Below are positions 4,848 to 8,640 of a DNA stretch of 8,640 nucleotides, piece after piece (positions within the stretch are counted from its first letter, which is position 1; the number at the start of each line of letters is the position of its first letter). The notes under the pieces were generated by a model, which saw nothing but the letters and a program-made list of their open reading frames with translations, was not told where the DNA came from and ran no database searches. Source of the stretch: Chitinispirillaceae bacterium (lineage in GTDB: Bacteria > Fibrobacterota > Chitinivibrionia > Chitinivibrionales > Chitinispirillaceae); contig JAFGOU010000204.1 in the NCBI GenBank assembly GCA_016926315.1, positions 1-8,640 of the forward strand, in the 5' to 3' direction. The translations under genes were made by a program, and so were the position numbers.

Positions 4848-7217
4848 TTATTCTTCTGTTTTCAGGTACCTGTTCAGCATCGTTACCAGTTCCGTTTTTT
4901 TAAAAGGCTTGCTCAGGCTCGCGGTGAACCCGTATTCGGTCGGGTGCGACATCACCGGATCTTCTGCATAGCCGCTGGCCACAAAGACCGGTGTTTTCGA
5001 ACACCATTTTCGTATCTCTCCGATTGCCTCTTTCCCGCCCATGCCGCCGGGGATGGTGAGGTCAAAAATCATTCCGGCAATCTTCCGCTCGGCTTTGATT
5101 TCCCTGGCAAAGAACTCCACGGCCTCTTTCCCGTTCTGTTTGGACACCACCGAATACCCCAAAGACGCCAGCATAGCACCTATAGTTTCGCAAATCACTT
5201 TCTCGTCGTCCATTACCACGAACGTACCGGTTCCCCGATGTTTCTCGGCCGATGCTTCCCCGGTTGCCGCTGGAAGGGAATCGTCGGAAGCGGGCAGGTA
5301 TACGTCAAATACGCTGCCTTCTCCCGGTTGAGACGCCACTTCGATACATCCGCCATGCTGGTTGACTATTGAATAGCAGGTAGCAAGACCAAGGCCATGA
5401 CCCTGCAGTTTGGTGGTATAGAACGGGTCGAATATCCGGGATAAAAGTTCTTTTTTAATGCCGACGCCGTGGTCTTTAATCGACACTTTCACATAGTGTC
5501 CGGAAGAAAGGGTGGGGTGTTCTTTCTCACCAAAAGAGACGTTAGTAGCGGAAATTTCAATGATTCCGCCCTCGGGCATTGCCTGCTGGGCATTTATAAT
5601 AATATTGTCGATGACCTGGCCGATCTGGTTCCGGTCATAATTGCAATTCCAGAGGTTTTTCGGCAGGTCGAAGCGACAGGAAACCGATGACCCGCTGAGG
5701 GCGAAAACCGCGGTTTCCTGCATAAAAGGAAAAAGCTTGTCGATTCTCCTGATGGGCGCACCGCCTTTTGCAAAGGTCAGTAATTGCCTTGTCAGTCCGC
5801 GCGCCCGGTCAATGGTGCCTAAAGCTTTGGCAAGGAAGCCGGAGACATTCTGCTCGCGTGTTTCTTCATTGGCAATGTCGATATATCCGTATATGCCGCC
5901 GAGAAGGTTGTTGAAATCATGGGCGATCCCGCCGGCAAGAACGCCGAGGGATTCGAGTTTTGAAGCCATTTGCATGGCGTCATGCATTTTCTGTTTTTCC
6001 GTCATGTCTCTGAAAACAAGGACAACGCCTATGGTGGCTCCTTCCAGGTCTTTAATCGGCGCGGCACTGTCGGCAATGACAATCTCACGACCGTCTTTCG
6101 CTATCAGGCAGGTGTGGTTGGCCAATTCAACGATACTTCCGGTTTCAAGCACCTTATCGACCGTGTTCTCGCAAGTTTGACGCGTAATTTCGTTGATTAT
6201 TTTAAAGACGTTTGACAAAGGCCTGCCGACCGCCTCGCCATGATTCCATCCGGTTAATTCCTCGGCGGATTTGTTTAGCATGACGATGTCGCCGTTCGTA
6301 TCCGTGGTTATGACTCCGTCTCCAATGCTGCGGAGCGTAACGGCAAGGTGCTCTTTTTCAGCATGCAGCGCCCCCATCTGCCCCTGCAGCTCCTGTCGCA
6401 TCCTGCCGAAGGAATGGGAAAGCGACTGCAGCTCCACGGTACCGCCTGAAGGAAGAGGGGCATCTAGATTACCGGAGGCCATCAGGTTGGCTGCCTCGGT
6501 CAGACGGGCAATGGGCAAGGTCAAATAACGGGCCAGGAGCATGGCAAGCAGAAAAGCCAATCCCATGACCAGGAGCCCTATGGCAAGCGCCGTTAGCAGG
6601 GCATGACGGACAAGGGCATTATATTCAGCCAGTTGAAGACTGGCGCCGAAAATGTACGTGCGTCCGCGGCTGTCTTTTCTCGGGACAAGCACCATTCTCC
6701 CTTCACCCCATTCATTTCGAAAAGAGGAAAAAGTCGGTTTTCTACCGTGTCTCAGTGCCGGCGCAAAGGCTTCTGGATTATTATGGGTATCGAAAAAGGA
6801 AGCGCAGGGCGATGACGGGTCTTCGATATCCGAATGGGCGGCGGTAGTGAAAACCAGCCGTCCATCTACCTCAAGGACGCTCCAGAGATACTGAAGACCG
6901 AGCCGTCGGCACAGGTCGTCGTTCCGTTGGACAATGCGATCGAATTCCTCCCTTGCTATGGATGACCGATCGTCAATACGTTCATGGTAATCCGGGCCGA
7001 TAATTTCCCGCGACATTTCGGCTGCTATCAGCAACCGCGCATCGGCTGTTGCGATGACATCGGTGGTCCGGTAGAATACCAGCAGAACAGTCAACGTAGT
7101 CGAGGCGACTCCGGTTGCCAGCAGTATCATCGACAACCAGACAAAAAGGATACTGTGGGGACGATGTTTCGCTCCGGTATTTAAAGCGGGCATGGCATTT
7201 CGAGTGCGGTTATCCAT
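4848..7217 (-). CDS. Membrane-bound hybrid histidine kinase (sensor-HAMP-PAS-HisKA-HATPase-REC)
   Basis: 789 residues. TM1 is at about 24-48, a roughly 155-residue periplasmic sensor (possibly Cache-like, with Cys103 and Cys138) at 50-204, TM2 at 206-229, HAMP at 230-282 and PAS at about 287-408. The HisKA H-box is GGIAHDFNN with phospho-acceptor His433. The ATPase domain has an N-box around Asn542, a G1 box D582-H-G-V-G, an F-box FDPF (596-599) and a G2 box GHGLGL (606-611). A C-terminal receiver follows, with acidic pocket Asp670/Asp671, acceptor Asp719 (FDLTIPGG), Ser748 and Lys770. All catalytic residues look intact. No partner response regulator or phosphotransfer protein lies in this window, so the output is unknown. 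Start ATG 7217 has AAGGA upstream on the minus strand. Met9 is a weaker alternative. The gene is divergent from the receptor at 7563. The ligand cannot be told from sequence. Confidence 0.93.
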   Translation of the reverse strand: MDNRTRNAMPALNTGAKHRPHSILFVWLSMILLATGVASTTLTVLLVFYRTTDVIATADARLLIAAEMSREIIGPDYHERIDDRSSIAREEFDRIVQRNDDLCRRLGLQYLWSVLEVDGRLVFTTAAHSDIEDPSSPCASFFDTHNNPEAFAPALRHGRKPTFSSFRNEWGEGRMVLVPRKDSRGRTYIFGASLQLAEYNALVRHALLTALAIGLLVMGLAFLLAMLLARYLTLPIARLTEAANLMASGNLDAPLPSGGTVELQSLSHSFGRMRQELQGQMGALHAEKEHLAVTLRSIGDGVITTDTNGDIVMLNKSAEELTGWNHGEAVGRPLSNVFKIINEITRQTCENTVDKVLETGSIVELANHTCLIAKDGREIVIADSAAPIKDLEGATIGVVLVFRDMTEKQKMHDAMQMASKLESLGVLAGGIAHDFNNLLGGIYGYIDIANEETREQNVSGFLAKALGTIDRARGLTRQLLTFAKGGAPIRRIDKLFPFMQETAVFALSGSSVSCRFDLPKNLWNCNYDRNQIGQVIDNIIINAQQAMPEGGIIEISATNVSFGEKEHPTLSSGHYVKVSIKDHGVGIKKELLSRIFDPFYTTKLQGHGLGLATCYSIVNQHGGCIEVASQPGEGSVFDVYLPASDDSLPAATGEASAEKHRGTGTFVVMDDEKVICETIGAMLASLGYSVVSKQNGKEAVEFFAREIKAERKIAGMIFDLTIPGGMGGKEAIGEIRKWCSKTPVFVASGYAEDPVMSHPTEYGFTASLSKPFKKTELVTMLNRYLKTEE

Positions 7218-7233
7218 ACAAGGGGTTCCTTGT
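7218..7233 (-). promoter_or_regulatory. Hairpin covering the kinase ribosome binding site
   Basis: ACAAGG (7218-7223) and CCTTGT (7228-7233) are exact complements around a 4-base loop, immediately before the kinase ATG. On the minus-strand mRNA the AAGGA Shine-Dalgarno bases form one arm, so the stem could mask the ribosome binding site and keep kinase translation low. Regulation is inference. The dyad itself is directly visible. Confidence 0.5.
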
Positions 7234-7255
7234 CTGTCCGGTATATTTACAATTG

Positions 7256-7285
7256 CTTATATAATTGAATATAGGAAAAGGGCAA
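7256..7285 (-). promoter_or_regulatory. Possible promoter of the histidine kinase gene
   Basis: Read on the minus strand, TTGCCC (complement of 7280-7285) and TATAAG (complement of 7256-7261) are separated by 18 bases, about 40-65 bases ahead of the kinase ATG. The -10 is a fair match and the -35 only partial. An alternative -35, TTGCTT, lies four bases further upstream. The location in an AT-rich stretch supports a promoter of some kind. Confidence 0.4.
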
Positions 7286-7287
7286 GC

Positions 7288-7303
7288 AATAGTAAAGAAT
7301 AGT
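7288..7303. repeat. 10-bp-period direct repeat upstream of the kinase promoter
   Basis: AATAGT occurs at 7288-7293 and again at 7298-7303, one helical turn apart, just upstream of the candidate kinase -35. Such spacing is typical of activator half-sites, for instance those of response regulators. With six bases per half it could also be chance in AT-rich DNA. Confidence 0.35.
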
Positions 7304-7492
7304 ATTGACGTAGTAGCTGGAGATCGCGGGAAATATCAGTTCCAGTCCACGGAGCCCCGCAAGGGCAATTCATTGAAGATGCCTGTTCCCCGGTGGTCCC
7401 TAAAATCGCGACGCGGAACACGGCGCATGAACTGCCTGAAACCGGCGGTAATGGATTTCGCCCAGACCTTCGCCGGACCCGTACTTGGATTT

Positions 7493-7521
7493 TTGACATT
7501 TATACGGAGAATGCGTATATT
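7493..7521 (+). promoter_or_regulatory. Near-consensus sigma70-type promoter for the TonB-dependent receptor
   Basis: TTGACA (7493-7498, perfect -35) and TATATT (7516-7521, five of six bases of the -10) are separated by exactly 17 bases. Transcription would start near 7528, leaving a leader of about 35 bases before ATG 7563. This is the best promoter match I found in the window. Confidence 0.75.
7501..7519. promoter_or_regulatory. Candidate operator: dyad inside the receptor promoter
   Basis: TATACG (7501-7506) and CGTATA (7514-7519) form a perfect 6-bp inverted repeat with a 7-base centre. The dyad fills the spacer, and its right half overlaps the -10 hexamer (7516-7521). A protein bound here would block RNA polymerase. 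The regulator is unknown, and the sequence does not resemble a Fur box. Confidence 0.5.
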
Positions 7522-7562
7522 TTCAGTGTACGCCGCCTGCCACAAGCCTTCGAAAGATCAAA

Positions 7563-8640
7563 ATGCCACACAAGCAATTCCTGCGTTTCTTCATGCTGTT
7601 TCTCTTTTTGATTTTTCCCCGTAATTTGTTTCCCCAGAGCGACAGTATGGACGTTTTTAACCTGGACTTGACTCAGCTGTCAAAGATTAAAATTATCACC
7701 GCCTCGAAGGTCGTTCAGGATATACGGGAGATCCCCTCCACCGTTTTTGTCATCACCGGCGCGCAAATCAGAGAAAACGGCTATTTCACCCTGGAAGAGG
7801 CGCTGTCGGACCTGCCCGGTTTTCAATTCAGGAATATTGTCGGTAAAAACAGTTATGCTTTCCAGCGCGGAATACCCAATCAGAACAATCTGACCCTGGT
7901 GCTCGTCGACGGCGTACAGGTAAACGAACTCAACTCAGGCGGTTTTTATGCCGGAGGGCAGTATAACCTGTCTAATGTGGAACGTATCGAGGTGATTTAC
8001 GGTCCCTCCTCCGTGGCCTATGGAACCAATGCGGTAACGGGTATCATCAATATCATTACTAAAAGCGCGGCCGGAAACAAAGGCGAACTCACCACGCAGA
8101 TCGGTTCCTTCAACACGTCTAAAAGTGACGCAGGGTTCAGCTACAGCGACACAAAGAGGGGCTTCGGCGTCGCATTTTCAGGGATGGTGAAAAAAAGCGA
8201 CAAGGCGGATTTGAAAGGGCGGGCCGGCGACAATAACTGGACAGATTTGATGGACAACTTTGAAAACGATCGCTCTCTGGATGTGAAAGCGCGGATGAAG
8301 GATATCGTCATCGGCGCGAACTACCAGTTGAAACAGTCGTCCACCGCCACCTGGGAAAAATCAACAGGTACCGGATACAGAGACTACGGGACTTCGTGGA
8401 ACATCCAATTTGTCAACAACTATCTGAAGTATCAGAAAAGCATCTCCGATAAATGGGGGGTTTCATCCGTCGCCTACAATCGCAATGCAACGGTCCTTGA
8501 TAATACCGTCAATTTTGTCGTTGATACGGCGCAGATCGGTTATTACCGGCCGGGCAATTTAACCGGGGTCGAAACGGTCGTCAACTACAAGGCAACCGGC
8601 GGCATTTCGATTCCCTGCGGTTTGACCCTTGAATACGAGC
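7563..8640 (+). CDS. TonB-dependent outer-membrane receptor, 3' end beyond the window
   Basis: The first 359 codons are visible and the frame is open to the window end. A hydrophobic signal peptide (about 1-25, FFMLFLFLIF, likely cut near FPQ-S) is followed by a short lead DLTQLSKIKIITASKV (35-50), where a TonB box would lie. The plug domain spans about 50-167 with its hallmarks: VFVITGAQI, LEEALSDLPGF (77-87), LVLVDGVQVN (112-121) and VERIEVIYGPSSVAYG (139-154), then INIITK. The rest alternates short beta strands and polar loops, as the barrel should. There is no N-terminal carboxypeptidase-like or signalling (STN) extension, so it is probably not a FecA-type signalling receptor. The Shine-Dalgarno sequence is weak (GAAAGA). 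The substrate cannot be assigned. It is divergent from the histidine kinase, suggesting shared control. Confidence 0.93.
   Translation, partial: MPHKQFLRFFMLFLFLIFPRNLFPQSDSMDVFNLDLTQLSKIKIITASKVVQDIREIPSTVFVITGAQIRENGYFTLEEALSDLPGFQFRNIVGKNSYAFQRGIPNQNNLTLVLVDGVQVNELNSGGFYAGGQYNLSNVERIEVIYGPSSVAYGTNAVTGIINIITKSAAGNKGELTTQIGSFNTSKSDAGFSYSDTKRGFGVAFSGMVKKSDKADLKGRAGDNNWTDLMDNFENDRSLDVKARMKDIVIGANYQLKQSSTATWEKSTGTGYRDYGTSWNIQFVNNYLKYQKSISDKWGVSSVAYNRNATVLDNTVNFVVDTAQIGYYRPGNLTGVETVVNYKATGGISIPCGLTLEYE

Larger units (their letters stand above)
7218..7562. other. 345-bp divergent control region between kinase and receptor genes
   Basis: No gene is convincing here. The kinase side (7235-7310) is clearly AT-rich, as expected for a promoter. 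The middle (about 7320-7490) is GC-richer and contains no recognised motif. The receptor side has a near-consensus promoter. Open frames crossing the region on both strands lack a ribosome binding site and recognisable protein features, and one of them runs through the receptor start in another frame. The GC-rich middle could be a leader or decayed coding DNA, and I cannot identify it. Confidence 0.6.

Noticed and set aside
7257..7624. Small open frames on both strands in the divergent region
   Set aside because: They lack a ribosome binding site and recognisable protein features. They overlap promoter elements and, on the plus strand, the receptor start in another frame.
7563..8640. A FecA-like signalling receptor paired with a sigma/anti-sigma system
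   Set aside because: The sequence goes from signal peptide almost directly to the plug domain, so there is no room for the N-terminal signalling domain. No sigma or anti-sigma gene is in the window.

Overview
The window looks like chromosomal DNA of a diderm (Gram-negative) bacterium of moderately high GC content. It encodes a Tol envelope complex, an outer-membrane-type lipoprotein, a Tat-exported Rieske protein and a TonB-dependent outer-membrane receptor. The proteins are not close enough to textbook proteobacterial versions for me to name a taxon. An FCB-group, deltaproteobacterial or candidate-phylum origin would all fit, and this is inference only.

Layout. Positions 1-273 hold a tandem array of an imperfectly palindromic, non-coding repeat: two nearly identical copies at a 104-bp period plus a decayed third. 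Positions 346-3374 hold a tight forward operon tolQ-tolR-tolA-tolB, with 4-bp and 1-bp overlaps and then a 7-bp gap. Positions 3375-3523 hold two perfect GC-rich palindromes at the place where pal usually begins. Positions 3524-4252 encode a CpoB/YbgF-like lipoprotein with a coiled coil and TPRs, and 4332-4769 a small Tat-dependent Rieske [2Fe-2S] protein. Convergent to these, 4848-7217 (minus strand) encodes a membrane-bound hybrid histidine kinase. A 345-bp divergent control region (7218-7562) separates it from a TonB-dependent receptor that starts at 7563 and runs off the window end.

How the parts work together. TolQ/TolR form a proton-driven motor that energises TolA, which spans the periplasm to TolB and, in other bacteria, Pal, to keep the outer membrane attached and constricting at division. 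CpoB links this machine to peptidoglycan synthesis. The Rieske protein is an unexpected companion. Its cluster-binding ligands are intact, but the Ser and Tyr positions that raise the cluster potential in respiratory Rieske proteins are Ala and Phe, so a low-potential redox role is predicted. The kinase and receptor are divergently transcribed and may form an uptake/sensing pair. The receptor has a near-consensus sigma70-type promoter with a perfect dyad in its spacer, which is a good operator candidate.

I see no CRISPR array, tRNA, rRNA, transposase or phage gene. The points most worth a second look are the altered Rieske cluster box, the missing pal with palindromes in its place, the receptor operator and the tandem repeat array.
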